57,877 nucleotides of DNA from CAIUVD01 sp044338255. Its GTDB lineage: Bacteria > Planctomycetota > UBA11346. The translations under genes and the position numbers were made by a program. The DNA lies in contig JBIILZ010000007.1 of NCBI GenBank assembly GCA_044338255.1, positions 1 to 57,877 of the forward strand, given 5' to 3'. How positions within the stretch are numbered: the stretch's first letter is position 1; each line of letters opens with the position of its first letter. This document shows positions 25,871 to 36,464 of the stretch, one piece after another. A model generated the notes under the pieces. That model worked only from the letters and a program-made list of their open reading frames with translations, was not told the origin of the DNA and ran no database searches.

Positions 25871-26929
25871 ATGAGCTCGTGCACTGTTAACCCAGCCACC
25901 GTCCAACCCAACGGACTTACCATCGCTCTGGTGGCAAGCCGCATGGCCAAATACCAACCCGAGATCGACGAGCTGCTGCGCCGTCATCCGACCAAGCGCG
26001 CCGTGCTGCTCCAGGTTCTCCACTTGGTCCAGGGTGAGTACGGTTGGGTCCCGCGTACGGCCATCGAATGGGCGGCGTCGGTCGCTGATTGCGCCCCGGC
26101 GCATGCCTTCTCGGTGGTCGAGTTCTACACCATGTACCGGCAGATCCCGTACGGCCGGAACTTCATCCAGATTTGCCAGACGATGTGCTGCCATATCCAG
26201 GGTGCCGAAGACCTCATCGCCCATGTTGAAAAACGCCTCGGCATCCACGCCGGCGAGACCACCGCCGACGGGCTCTTCAGTCTGGTGCGTGTCGAATGTC
26301 TGGCGCTCTGCGGCAGCGGCCCGGGGATCATGATCAACGATCAGTCCATCGGACCGACACCCTACAAGCTCGGCCAGCCTGAGCTGCGCGAAGGGCATCT
26401 CGAAGTCACCGATTTCCATCCCGACGCTGCCTGCCTCGATGCCTGGATCGACTTCCTGCGCGCCGATGCCGCGAGCAGCGCCTGGACCGCTGATAAGAGC
26501 TACCAGGATCACAGCGCCCTCGGCAAGCCAGTGCTCAACACCAGGGGTCATCCGCAGGGTACCGGCGCCAGTGCCAAGACGCTCAGCGCGACCTATGCGC
26601 CTCCGGCGCCGGCCTTGAACGTCAAAGCCGTCGTCACCGGTCAGTCGATCGCCATCACCTGGGCCAACGATCCGGGTGCTGCCAAGCTGGTGGTCGAGCG
26701 CTCGGATGACGCCGGCAACTCCTGGCGCGAAATCGCCAGCGTCGGTCCGCGCGAGCAGAAAGCCGCCGATACACTGCCCGAAGGCGTCACTGCCCATTAC
26801 CGCGTGATTTCCTCAGAAAAAGAGCGCACCGCGCGTCCGAGCACGGTGGTCATGGCCACCGGTGCCCCGACGCCTGTTCCAGTTTCCGCTCCTGCTCCTG
26901 GCGCCACCCCAGCCCCGGCGAAGGCCTGA
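25871..26929 (+). CDS. nuoE: NADH-quinone oxidoreductase subunit E with Fn3-like C-terminal extension
   Basis: The 24-kDa-type subunit with a thioredoxin-fold [2Fe-2S] cluster (N1a). Ligands are visible in QICQTMCCHIQGAEDL and VECLALCGSGPGIMIN; the helical N part has ELLRRHPTKRAVLLQVLHLVQGEYGWVP. Normal NuoE would end near residue 175. This one has 352 residues. After a linker there is a domain at about 250-340 that reads like fibronectin type III (LNVKAVVTGQSIAITWAN, AAKLVVERSDDAGNSWREIASV, AHYRVISSEKERTARPS), then a Pro/Ala tail. The ATG at 25871 was chosen because it directly follows the nuoD stop. The extension overlaps no other gene and keeps normal codon use, so it appears real. Confidence 0.93.
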   Translation: MSSCTVNPATVQPNGLTIALVASRMAKYQPEIDELLRRHPTKRAVLLQVLHLVQGEYGWVPRTAIEWAASVADCAPAHAFSVVEFYTMYRQIPYGRNFIQICQTMCCHIQGAEDLIAHVEKRLGIHAGETTADGLFSLVRVECLALCGSGPGIMINDQSIGPTPYKLGQPELREGHLEVTDFHPDAACLDAWIDFLRADAASSAWTADKSYQDHSALGKPVLNTRGHPQGTGASAKTLSATYAPPAPALNVKAVVTGQSIAITWANDPGAAKLVVERSDDAGNSWREIASVGPREQKAADTLPEGVTAHYRVISSEKERTARPSTVVMATGAPTPVPVSAPAPGATPAPAKA

Positions 26930-26930
26930 T

Positions 26931-28283
26931 ATGCCCCTGATCAATACCCAGCCCACGTCGTGGAAGGGCAAGGATCTGCCCAATGTCCTTTCGCGCCTAT
27001 TCAGCGTCGAGAACGGTCACACCCTGGCGGTCGCCAAGCAGCACGATGCCTACGCGACGATCTCCAAGACGTTGTTCGACAAGTCGCAGTTCGAGATCAT
27101 CCAGGCGGTGATCGACAGCGGCCTGCGCGGTCGTGGCGGCGCCGGCTTCCCCACCGGCATGAAGTGGTCGTTCGTGCCCCGCCTCTCGGTGGAGAAGGGC
27201 GGGAAACCAGTGTACCTGGTGATCAACGCCGACGAAGGCGAGCCGGGGACCTTCAAGGATCGCCTGTGCATGACGCGTGATCCGCACCTGCTGATCGAAG
27301 GCATGATCTGCACTGGCTACGCCCTCGGCGTGCGCACGGCGTACATCTACATCCGCGGCGAGATGCTGCCGCAGATCGCGGCCATCAATTCCGCCCTCCA
27401 GGAAGCCTATGACGCCGGGCTTCTCGGCGAGAACATTCAGGGCTCGGGCTACAGCCTCGACATCTACATCCATCGCGGTGCCGGTGCCTACATCTGCGGC
27501 GAAGAGACCGGGTTGATCAATTCGCTCGAAGGCTTCAAGGGCCAGCCGCGCCTCAAGCCGCCGTTCCCGGCGGTCTCGGGTGCATTCGCGGCGCCGACGG
27601 TGGTCAACAACGTCGAGACGATCATGGCCGTGCCCTACATCGTCCGCCACGGGGCCAAGGCCTACCGCCAGTGGGGCACCGACAAGAGCCCCGGCTCGAA
27701 GCTGTTCTCGATCTCGGGCGACGTCAAGAAGCCCGGCGTGTACGAGATCCCTCTGGGCATGCAGTACATGGAATTCTTCGAGCTGGCCGGCGGCCTTAAC
27801 GGCGAATTGCTCGGCTGCATCCCCGGTGGCTCGTCGGCGCCGGTGCTCGATGCTGCCGAGACGGCGAAGACGACCATGGATTACGAAGCCCTGGCGGCGG
27901 CGAAATCGATGCTCGGCTCGGGCGCCGTGACGCCCTTCAACACTACCCGCGATCCGGTGAAGATTTTGGAGTCAATCGCGCGCTTCTACGCCCACGAGAG
28001 TTGCGGCCAGTGCACCCCGTGCCGTGAAGGCACCGGCTACGTCGATCGCATCCTCAAGAAGATCGCCGCCGGTCATGGCCGTGACGGAGACCTCGATTTG
28101 GTCCGTGATCTCGCCGAGTCCTACGAGTGGACCACCATCTGCGCCTTTGCCCCCGGCGCGGCCTGGCCGGTGCTGTCCTTCATCAAAAAGTTCCGCGGAC
28201 ACTTCGAAGCCTACGTGGCCAAGAACCCCGAGCACACCCAGCCCCGCGACCTGGCCGCCCTGCGTCCGGGCGCCTTCTGGTGA
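26931..28283 (+). CDS. nuoF: NADH-quinone oxidoreductase subunit F
   Basis: The 51-kDa-type subunit that oxidises NADH with FMN and holds [4Fe-4S] cluster N3. Seen: FMN/NADH loop LRGRGGAGFPTGMKWSF, NADEGEPGTFKDR, GAYICGEETGLINSLEG, PTVVNNVETI, and the cluster motif ESCGQCTPCREGTGY with the fourth Cys in TTICAFAPGAAWPV. At 450 residues it has normal length. The ATG at 26931 lies one base after the nuoE stop; longer frames run into nuoE. Confidence 0.97.
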   Translation: MPLINTQPTSWKGKDLPNVLSRLFSVENGHTLAVAKQHDAYATISKTLFDKSQFEIIQAVIDSGLRGRGGAGFPTGMKWSFVPRLSVEKGGKPVYLVINADEGEPGTFKDRLCMTRDPHLLIEGMICTGYALGVRTAYIYIRGEMLPQIAAINSALQEAYDAGLLGENIQGSGYSLDIYIHRGAGAYICGEETGLINSLEGFKGQPRLKPPFPAVSGAFAAPTVVNNVETIMAVPYIVRHGAKAYRQWGTDKSPGSKLFSISGDVKKPGVYEIPLGMQYMEFFELAGGLNGELLGCIPGGSSAPVLDAAETAKTTMDYEALAAAKSMLGSGAVTPFNTTRDPVKILESIARFYAHESCGQCTPCREGTGYVDRILKKIAAGHGRDGDLDLVRDLAESYEWTTICAFAPGAAWPVLSFIKKFRGHFEAYVAKNPEHTQPRDLAALRPGAFW

Positions 28284-28291
28284 CACGACCC

Positions 28292-29932
<1,641 letters not shown>

Positions 29933-29937
29933 GTTTC

Positions 29938-31353
29938 ATGTTCGACTGGATCCTCGCCAATCCCTATACCGTGGTCGGGCTGTTGCTGCCGATCGTCATC
30001 CCGCTGGTGGTCTTCCAGATCCTGCCGTTGCTGGTGCTCATTGAGCGCCGTGGTGCGGCGTTCATTCAGGATCGCGCCGGCCCCAACCGCGCCTACATCT
30101 ACATTCCGGTCATCGGGGTGAAGCTGCGTGCGTTCGGCATGATCTACAATGCCACCGACGCGGTGAAGCTGCTGTTCAAAGAAAACTTCATTCCGCCGTT
30201 CGTGCACAAAGGCTGGTACCTGTTTGCGCCGGGCATCCCGGTGATCACCGGCCTCTTGGGTCTGGCGCTGATTCCGTGGTTTTCGCCGGTGCTCTATGCC
30301 GCCGGGGCCGCTGGTGATTCCGTGGGTCGCCTGTCCGGGCAGATGATCGAAGCCAACAGCGGCCTGCTGATGCTCTTCGCCATCGGCAGCCTCGGCGTCT
30401 ATGGCGTGGTCCTCGGTTCGTGGGCGTCCAACTCCAAGTACTCGCTGCTCGGCGGCATGCGCGCCTCGGCGATGATGATCTCGTATGAAGTCTCGATGGG
30501 CCTCTCAGTGATGGGCATGCTGCTGCTGGTCGGCAGCCTTAGCTTGACCGACGTCGTCGAATGGCAGGGGGCCCACACCTGGGGCATCGTCGTCCAGCCG
30601 ATCGGCTTCCTGCTCTTCCTGGTTTCGATGTTTGCGGAATGCAATCGCAACCCGTTCGACGTCGCAGAAGGCGAATCGGAGATCGTCGCCGGTTTCCATA
30701 CCGAGTTCAACGGCGTGAAGTTCATGACCTTCATGACCGCCGAATACCTGCACGTGATCGCCGCTTCGATCCTCCTGGCGACGGTCTACCTCGGCGGCTA
30801 CCAGCTGTTGCCCATGCCGCTGCCGCTCGACGGCCTGCAGGCGCCGTGGGTCACCCTCGATACCCTGTGGCTCAAACAGCACCTCGGCATCATCGTCGCG
30901 CTGATGCTCGCCGGTGCCGGCGCCGGCCTGCTGGGCTTCGCTTATCTCCTCGTCGGCCGTCGCCGCACGTACCAGAACAACGCCGCCAACGACGTGCTCA
31001 AGGCTGAGCGCGCCAAGGAATACGGCCTGTACATCGCGGCCTTCAGCCTGCTCGGTCTTGTCATGCTGGCGGGCGCTGCCGCCAGCGCCCTGCTCATGAA
31101 CACCAAGGTCCTGGCGACGACCATCGGCAGCACGGTGGTCTTCCCCGGCTGGGTCAACGCCGTCACCGGCTTCGTGCAGTTCAACATCCTCATCGGCAAG
31201 GCCCTGCTGTTCTGCTGGCTGTTCGTGTGGGTGCGCTGGACGCTCCCGCGCTTCCGCTACGACCAGATCATGGCGCTCGGCTGGAAGGTCATGCTCAACA
31301 TCGCCCTCGTGAACCTGCTTGCGACCGCCGTGATCGCCAAGCTGGTGCGGTAA
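29938..31353 (+). CDS. nuoH: NADH-quinone oxidoreductase subunit H, extended
   Basis: Membrane subunit joining the peripheral and membrane arms and forming part of the quinone channel. It is recognised by LLVLIERRGAAFIQDRAGPNRA, FAECNRNPFDVAEGESEIVAGFHTEFNGVKF and the C-terminal WVRWTLPRFRYDQIMALGWKVMLNIALVN. At about 471 residues it is longer than the usual 325-350. The extra part lies between the EYLHVIAASILLATVYLGG region and the final PRFRYDQ block. It adds hydrophobic segments (GIIVALMLAGAGAGLLGFAYLLV, LYIAAFSLLGLVMLAGAAASAL). The ATG at 29938 is preceded by GGAG at ten bases; the GTG at 29929 would leave only one base and is less likely. Confidence 0.96.
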   Translation: MFDWILANPYTVVGLLLPIVIPLVVFQILPLLVLIERRGAAFIQDRAGPNRAYIYIPVIGVKLRAFGMIYNATDAVKLLFKENFIPPFVHKGWYLFAPGIPVITGLLGLALIPWFSPVLYAAGAAGDSVGRLSGQMIEANSGLLMLFAIGSLGVYGVVLGSWASNSKYSLLGGMRASAMMISYEVSMGLSVMGMLLLVGSLSLTDVVEWQGAHTWGIVVQPIGFLLFLVSMFAECNRNPFDVAEGESEIVAGFHTEFNGVKFMTFMTAEYLHVIAASILLATVYLGGYQLLPMPLPLDGLQAPWVTLDTLWLKQHLGIIVALMLAGAGAGLLGFAYLLVGRRRTYQNNAANDVLKAERAKEYGLYIAAFSLLGLVMLAGAAASALLMNTKVLATTIGSTVVFPGWVNAVTGFVQFNILIGKALLFCWLFVWVRWTLPRFRYDQIMALGWKVMLNIALVNLLATAVIAKLVR

Positions 31354-31361
31354 GGATTTCC

Positions 31362-31970
31362 ATGGCGAAAGTAATTCCCCGTCCGCAGCTCTCTTTTTGG
31401 GAGAACATCTACTTCGTTGAGATCTTCAAAGGTTTGGCAACGACGTGGGGACATGCGCAGAAGAACCTCATCCAGGGCGACTTCCCGACCCGCAACTATC
31501 CTGACGAGCTGCCCGATCTGCCTCGCGATTACCGCGCCCGGCACCGTCTGATGAAGCGTCCTGACGGCACGCCGCGCTGCGTCGCCTGCTTCATGTGCTC
31601 AACCGCCTGTCCGGCGCGTTGCATCAACATCGTCGCCGAGGAATCGACGCGTCTCGACATCGAGAAGCGTCCGGCGAAGTTCGAGATCGACCTGCTGCTG
31701 TGCGTGTTCTGCGGCTTCTGCGTCGAGGCCTGCCCGTGCGATGCGATTCGTATGGACACCACCCTGGGCGTGATGGTCGCCGACAACCGCGCCGAGTTCG
31801 TTTTGGACAAGACCAAGCTGATGGATTGGAATCCCGCCGATTACCCGGCCAGCGACACCCAGTCGCAAAATGCCCCCGGCGGCAGCCTGCATGCGCAGGC
31901 GTTGGCCGACTTCAACTCCGGCAACTCTTCCGGCAACTCTTCCGGCAACTCTTCCGGAAATAAGCACTAA
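31362..31970 (+). CDS. nuoI: NADH-quinone oxidoreductase subunit I
   Basis: A two-[4Fe-4S] ferredoxin subunit (clusters N6a/N6b). Both cluster motifs are complete: CVACFMCSTACPARCINI and CVFCGFCVEACPCDAIRM. The 202-residue product is longer than usual because of a C-terminal tail ending in NSGNSSGNSSGNSSGNKH, encoded by a 12-base tandem repeat. The start ATG gives MAKVIPRPQLSFWENIYF and lies eight bases after nuoH; the longer upstream frame overlaps nuoH. Confidence 0.97.
   Translation: MAKVIPRPQLSFWENIYFVEIFKGLATTWGHAQKNLIQGDFPTRNYPDELPDLPRDYRARHRLMKRPDGTPRCVACFMCSTACPARCINIVAEESTRLDIEKRPAKFEIDLLLCVFCGFCVEACPCDAIRMDTTLGVMVADNRAEFVLDKTKLMDWNPADYPASDTQSQNAPGGSLHAQALADFNSGNSSGNSSGNSSGNKH
31920..31955. 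repeat. 12-bp in-frame tandem repeat at the nuoI 3' end
   Basis: Three exact copies of GGCAACTCTTCC are preceded and followed by partial copies. They encode the Gly-Asn-Ser-Ser tail of NuoI. Confidence 0.9.
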
Positions 31971-31971
31971 G

Positions 31972-32568
31972 ATGTTCGAATCCCTCAATCCCTTCCTGGG
32001 CACGCTCTATTTCAGCGCCTTCGCGCTGATCGCCATCACCTGCGCTGTCGGCATGCTGGTGGTCCGCCATCCGCTCAACGGCGCGATCAACCTCGTCGGC
32101 GTGATGCTCGCCTTGTCCGGCATCTACGCCTTGCTCGACAGCCCGTTCCTGGCGGTGCTGCAAGTATTGGTCTATGCCGGCGCGATCATGATGCTGGTGG
32201 TGTTTGTGATCATGGTCCTCAATCAGGCCAAGGACCATCGCGTCCCTGGCTTCGATTGGTTGGCGATCACGACCCTCGCCCTGCCGACGGTGATCGGCTT
32301 CCTGGTGGTCAGGACCGTGCGTCTTGACCTGCCGGCAGCCGCCGATGCCCAGCGCGCCGGCGCCGAAGTGCTGGCTCCCCGGCTGTTCGACGTCACCGCT
32401 GGTGGCCCCGGTTATTACCTGCTGTTCGAGCTCATCGGCATCCTCCTGCTGGTGGCGGTGGTGGCAGCGGTGCTGCTCGCCAAGCGCAGCCTCGATACGC
32501 CCGAACTCGATACGCACGAAGAGACGGTTGCCGTCGACGCGAAGGAAGAGACCCATGGCGCCCATTGA
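31972..32568 (+). CDS. nuoJ: NADH-quinone oxidoreductase subunit J
   Basis: Membrane subunit of the arm, about 198 residues with five helices. The family signature VLQVLVYAGAIMMLVVFVIMVLN (helix 3 with the pi-bulge region) is clear, preceded by ALIAITCAVGMLVVRHPLNGAINLVGVMLALSGIYALLDSPFLAV. The last helix, LLFELIGILLLVAVVAAVLLAKR, is also typical. The ATG is one base after the nuoI stop, and the 3' end overlaps nuoK by 14 bases. Confidence 0.96.
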   Translation: MFESLNPFLGTLYFSAFALIAITCAVGMLVVRHPLNGAINLVGVMLALSGIYALLDSPFLAVLQVLVYAGAIMMLVVFVIMVLNQAKDHRVPGFDWLAITTLALPTVIGFLVVRTVRLDLPAAADAQRAGAEVLAPRLFDVTAGGPGYYLLFELIGILLLVAVVAAVLLAKRSLDTPELDTHEETVAVDAKEETHGAH

Positions 32569-32872
32569 ATCCCATTACGTGCAGGCGCTGGCCGCCGTGC
32601 TGTTCACCCTCGGCATCGCCGTGGTGGTCACGCGCCGCAACATCTTCCTGCTGTTGATGGGCGTCGAGCTGATGCTCAATGCCGTCAACCTGAGCTTCGT
32701 CGGTTTCGCACGCACCCTGCCGGGCGAAGCCTCGCTCACCGGCAACCTCGTGCCCCTCTTCACCATCGCCATCGCCGCGGCCGAAGCCTGCGTCGGTTTG
32801 GCCATGGTCATCTGCATCACGCGCGGCAAGGACACGGTCGATGCCGACGAGTTCTCCGAGATGAAGGAATAG
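32555..32872 (+). CDS. nuoK: NADH-quinone oxidoreductase subunit K
   Basis: A small three-helix membrane subunit (105 residues), homologous to MrpC. The conserved Glu residues for proton transfer are visible in LLLMGVELMLNAVNLSFV and in TIAIAAAEACVGLAMVICI. The ATG at 32555 overlaps nuoJ by 14 bases and gives the normal family N terminus; longer in-frame versions would run through nuoJ. Confidence 0.96.
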   Translation: MAPIESHYVQALAAVLFTLGIAVVVTRRNIFLLLMGVELMLNAVNLSFVGFARTLPGEASLTGNLVPLFTIAIAAAEACVGLAMVICITRGKDTVDADEFSEMKE

Positions 32873-32876
32873 TCTG

Positions 32877-34895
32877 GTGAATGCTTCTTATCTTTGGCTG
32901 ATTCCGGCATTGCCGTTATTGGGTGCGATCATCAATGGCGGCTTGGCCCTGGCCGCCGCCAAAACCACTGAGGGACCCTCGCGCGGCTTCGCGGCTTTGG
33001 TGGCAGTGCTTTTCCCGGCCCTCGCATTCGCGGTCACAGTCGCCGGCACCGGCCATCTCGCCCACGTCCCGGCGGCGGAGGGCGTCGCCCCGGCCCTCAC
33101 CCAGACGCTCTGGCAGTGGTTCCAGGCCGGCTCGTTCAGCCTCTCGTTCGGGCTGCTCTTCGACCGCTTGTCGAGCATGATGCTGTTGTTCATCACCGGC
33201 ATCGGTTCGCTGATCACCTTGTACTCGGTCGGCTACATGTGGGCCGATCGCGGCTTCGTGCGTTTCATGGCCTACCTCAACCTCTTCCTGTTCTCGATGA
33301 TCCTCTTGGTCATCGGCGGCAGCCTGCCGGTGACTTTCCTCGGCTGGGAAGGTGTCGGCCTGTGCTCGTACTTGCTGATCGGCTTCTGGCACACCAACAA
33401 CGAGTACAATGACGCGGCGCGCAAGGCCTTCGTCGTCAACCGCGTTGGCGACCTCGGCTTCCTGCTCGGGGCCTTCGCCCTGGTTGGCGTCATCGGCAGC
33501 CTCGACTACCAGCAGATTGCCGGCTTCTTTCACGCCGAGAACAACCACGAGCTGATTCTCGCCAAGACCGGCGTGCTGTCGTTGGCGGCGATCCTGCTGT
33601 TTTTCGGCTGCACCGGCAAATCGGCGCAGATCCCCTTGCTCACCTGGCTGCCGGATGCGATGGCCGGTCCGACACCGGTGTCGGCGCTGATCCACGCCGC
33701 GACCATGGTGACCTCGGGCGTCTACCTGCTGGCCCGCCTCAGCGACCTCTACGCCGCTTCGGCGCCGTGGGTCATGACCACCATCCTGCTCATCGGCTGC
33801 GCGACGGCGGTGTTCGGTGCGGTCGCCGGCTTGTTTCAGAACGACATCAAGAAGGCCCTCGCCTATTCGACCGTCAGCCAGCTCGGCTTCATGTTCATGG
33901 CCTGCGGCGTCGGGGCTTTTGACGTCGGTCTGTTCCACGTGCTGACCCACGCCTTCTTCAAGGCCACGCTGTTCCTCGGTGCCGGCGCGATCATCTACGC
34001 CCTGCATCATGAGCAGGACATGCGCAAGATGGGCGGCCTGGCGAAGATGCCGCAGCTCAGGGGCGTGGTCCTCTTCGCGATGTTCTGGGCGTGGTGGGCG
34101 ATCCTCGGTCTGCCCATGGGCGCCGGATTCTTCTCCAAGGACCTGATCCTTGAGCGGCTGTTCGCGGTCGGCGGCATCGGCACGATCATCGGCGGCATCG
34201 CGGTGCTCACCGCCGGACTCACCGCCGTGTACATGACGCGGGTGATGTACCTCGCTTTCTGGAGCGAGAGCCGCGTCGACGCCGAGACCAAAAAGCACGT
34301 TTCGAGCGTACCCTTCACCATGCAGCTGCCGCTGGTGATCCTCGGTATCGGTTCGATCGTCAGCGGCCTCTTGCTGTGGAACGAACTGCCGGGCCTGCCG
34401 GCACGCATGCACAGCGGCCTGTTCGAGCATTGGCTGGCGCCGGTGCTCGATGAAGCGCAGGCGGCCCTCGCCGCGCAGCACACTGTCGGCCTCATCGATC
34501 ACCATACCTTGCTGTGGCTGGTGCCGGTGATCGGCTCAGCGGCAGCCATCCTCGGCTGGTTGATCGCCCGCGCTCTCTATGGCAAAGGCCCCACCGGCAA
34601 GACCGTCGCCGAGCATCCCTCGACCGCACCGTACGGTTTCGGCTCGGCGTGGACCTTCGCCTTCGATCGCGTCTATGACGTGATCGTGGTCGCGCCGGTC
34701 AAGATCATCGGCCAGGTCCTGTACTGGATCGTGGAACTGGCTCTGGTCAGCGGCGGCACGTACATCTTCTCGGTGTTGGTCTCTCTGACCGGCAGCGGCA
34801 TTGCCGGTGCCCAACGCTCGCGCCTGCGCTCGGGGCTCGCCATGAGCTTCCTCGGCTTGGCCGTCATCCTCGTCGTCTTGCTCTGGAACGTCTGA
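32877..34895 (+). CDS. nuoL: NADH-quinone oxidoreductase subunit L
   Basis: An antiporter-like proton-pumping subunit at the tip of the membrane arm (672 residues). Clear markers are the lead-in YSVGYMWADRGFVRFMAYLNLFLFSM, LGWEGVGLCSYLLIGFW (Glu/Lys proton path), LTWLPDAMAGPTPVSALIHAATMVTSGVYLL and NDIKKALAYSTVSQLGFMFMACG. The C-terminal region contains the long lateral helix and the last helix ending in SFLGLAVILVVLLWNV. It begins with GTG four bases after nuoK and its stop shares a base with the nuoM start. Confidence 0.97.
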   Translation: MNASYLWLIPALPLLGAIINGGLALAAAKTTEGPSRGFAALVAVLFPALAFAVTVAGTGHLAHVPAAEGVAPALTQTLWQWFQAGSFSLSFGLLFDRLSSMMLLFITGIGSLITLYSVGYMWADRGFVRFMAYLNLFLFSMILLVIGGSLPVTFLGWEGVGLCSYLLIGFWHTNNEYNDAARKAFVVNRVGDLGFLLGAFALVGVIGSLDYQQIAGFFHAENNHELILAKTGVLSLAAILLFFGCTGKSAQIPLLTWLPDAMAGPTPVSALIHAATMVTSGVYLLARLSDLYAASAPWVMTTILLIGCATAVFGAVAGLFQNDIKKALAYSTVSQLGFMFMACGVGAFDVGLFHVLTHAFFKATLFLGAGAIIYALHHEQDMRKMGGLAKMPQLRGVVLFAMFWAWWAILGLPMGAGFFSKDLILERLFAVGGIGTIIGGIAVLTAGLTAVYMTRVMYLAFWSESRVDAETKKHVSSVPFTMQLPLVILGIGSIVSGLLLWNELPGLPARMHSGLFEHWLAPVLDEAQAALAAQHTVGLIDHHTLLWLVPVIGSAAAILGWLIARALYGKGPTGKTVAEHPSTAPYGFGSAWTFAFDRVYDVIVVAPVKIIGQVLYWIVELALVSGGTYIFSVLVSLTGSGIAGAQRSRLRSGLAMSFLGLAVILVVLLWNV

Positions 34896-36424
34896 TGCTG
34901 CTCCTCGCCCTGCTTGTTGTTCCGCTCTTGGCCGCCGCGGTGACCTTCTTTGCCTCCGGCAAGGATGGCGACGCGAGCTTCCGCCTGGGCTTGTTCCTTA
35001 GCCTCGGCATCGCCGCCCTCGGCCTGCCCCTGGTGACCTGCGCCCCGCACCTGTCGGTGAGCCTGCCGTGGTTCACCCTCTGGGGCACCGGCGCGGAAGT
35101 GAAGCTCTCGCTGGTCAATGACGGCCTCTCGGGCTGGCTGATCCAGCTGGTGACCTGGCTGACGCCGGTGGCCATCCTCGGCAGCCGGGCAGCGGTGAAG
35201 GAACGTGCGCGCGACTTCATCGCCAGCGTCTTCGTGATGCAGGCGCTGATGATCGGCGCCCTGCTCTCGCGCGATCTGGTGGTCTTCTACCTGTGCTACG
35301 AAGGCATGCTGGTGCCGATGGTGGTCATCATCTGTCTTTTCGGAGGCGATGATCGGCGGACCTCGGCGCTATGGTTCTTCCTCTACACCATGCTCGGCTC
35401 GATCATGATGCTGGTCGGCATCTGGTACCTGGCGTGGAAACTGCAGACCACCGACCTCGGTGCGATCACCGCCGGCGTCCAGAGCCTGCCTGCTGACGTG
35501 CAGTTCTGGCTGTTCTGGTCGTTCGCCCTGGCCTTCGCGGTCAAGGTCCCCCTGGTGCCGTTGCACGGCTGGCAGGCGCGGACCTACGCCGAGACTCCCG
35601 GCGCGGGAGTGGTGCTGCTCGCCGGTGCGATGGCCAAGATCGGCGGCTACGGCTTCTTGCGTTTCGTCCTCCCGATCTTCCCGGCGCAGAGCGCCGAGTT
35701 CGCGAACATCTTCATCGTCCTCGGGCTGATCGCCACCGTCGGCGGAGCCCTGGTGGCCATCGCCCAGGATGATGCCAAGCGCATGCTGGCCTATTCCTCG
35801 CTGAGCCACCTCGGCCTGGTGATGGTCGGCATCTTCACCTTCGAACAGGCGGCCTTGAATGGTGCAGCGGTGCAGATGGTCGCCCACGGCCTGTCGATCG
35901 CGGCCTTGTTCCTGCTCGTGAGCTACATCGAGAACCGCAGCAAAACCTATGGCCTGGATGATTTCGGCGGCTTGATTACGCAGACGCCGGTGCTCGGTTT
36001 CCTCTTTGTGGTCGCGGCCTTGGCCTCGGCGGCCCTGCCCGGAACGATGAACTTCGTCGGTGAGTTCGAGCTGTTGCTGGGCATGTACGCCGCCAATCCG
36101 TGGATCGCGGCGATCGCCGGCATCTCGGTGATCCTCGGCGTGGTCTACCTGCTGATCCTGATCCAGAAGTGGTTCTTCGGCAAAGCCCGTTCGAACGAGA
36201 CGCTGGTCGATCTCAATGCCGGCGAAGTCCTGGCCGTGGTACCGTTGCTGATCGCCAGCTTCGTGCTCGGCTTCTACCCCGCGCCGGTCGCCAGCCAGGC
36301 GGGTGTGGTGGCCGAGAATCTCGGGGCCGCCGCCCGGGCTCATGTGCTGGCGATGACGCCGGCAACGGCAGCCGCTCCCGCTGCAGCAGCCGCGGCTCCC
36401 GCCGTCGAAACCCCGGCTCACTGA
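34895..36424 (+). CDS. nuoM: NADH-quinone oxidoreductase subunit M
   Basis: A second antiporter-like subunit (509 residues). Motifs: FYLCYEGMLVPMVVIICLFGGDDR, FALAFAVKVPLVPLHGWQARTYAETPGAGVVLLAGAMAKIGGYGFLRF and DDAKRMLAYSSLSHLGLVMVGIFTF. The C terminus ends in an Ala/Pro-rich tail (TAAAPAAAAAAPAVETPAH) that is not part of the fold. Forty non-coding bases separate it from nuoN. Confidence 0.97.
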   Translation: MLLLALLVVPLLAAAVTFFASGKDGDASFRLGLFLSLGIAALGLPLVTCAPHLSVSLPWFTLWGTGAEVKLSLVNDGLSGWLIQLVTWLTPVAILGSRAAVKERARDFIASVFVMQALMIGALLSRDLVVFYLCYEGMLVPMVVIICLFGGDDRRTSALWFFLYTMLGSIMMLVGIWYLAWKLQTTDLGAITAGVQSLPADVQFWLFWSFALAFAVKVPLVPLHGWQARTYAETPGAGVVLLAGAMAKIGGYGFLRFVLPIFPAQSAEFANIFIVLGLIATVGGALVAIAQDDAKRMLAYSSLSHLGLVMVGIFTFEQAALNGAAVQMVAHGLSIAALFLLVSYIENRSKTYGLDDFGGLITQTPVLGFLFVVAALASAALPGTMNFVGEFELLLGMYAANPWIAAIAGISVILGVVYLLILIQKWFFGKARSNETLVDLNAGEVLAVVPLLIASFVLGFYPAPVASQAGVVAENLGAAARAHVLAMTPATAAAPAAAAAAPAVETPAH

Positions 36425-36464
36425 TATCCGGCATCCGCACACGTAACGCGAAACCTCCAGCACC

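Noticed and set aside
32916..34505. 529-codon open frame opposite nuoL
   Set aside because: Antisense to a clear membrane subunit. The product is an implausible His/Glu/Arg/Gln-rich chain typical of reversed hydrophobic codons.
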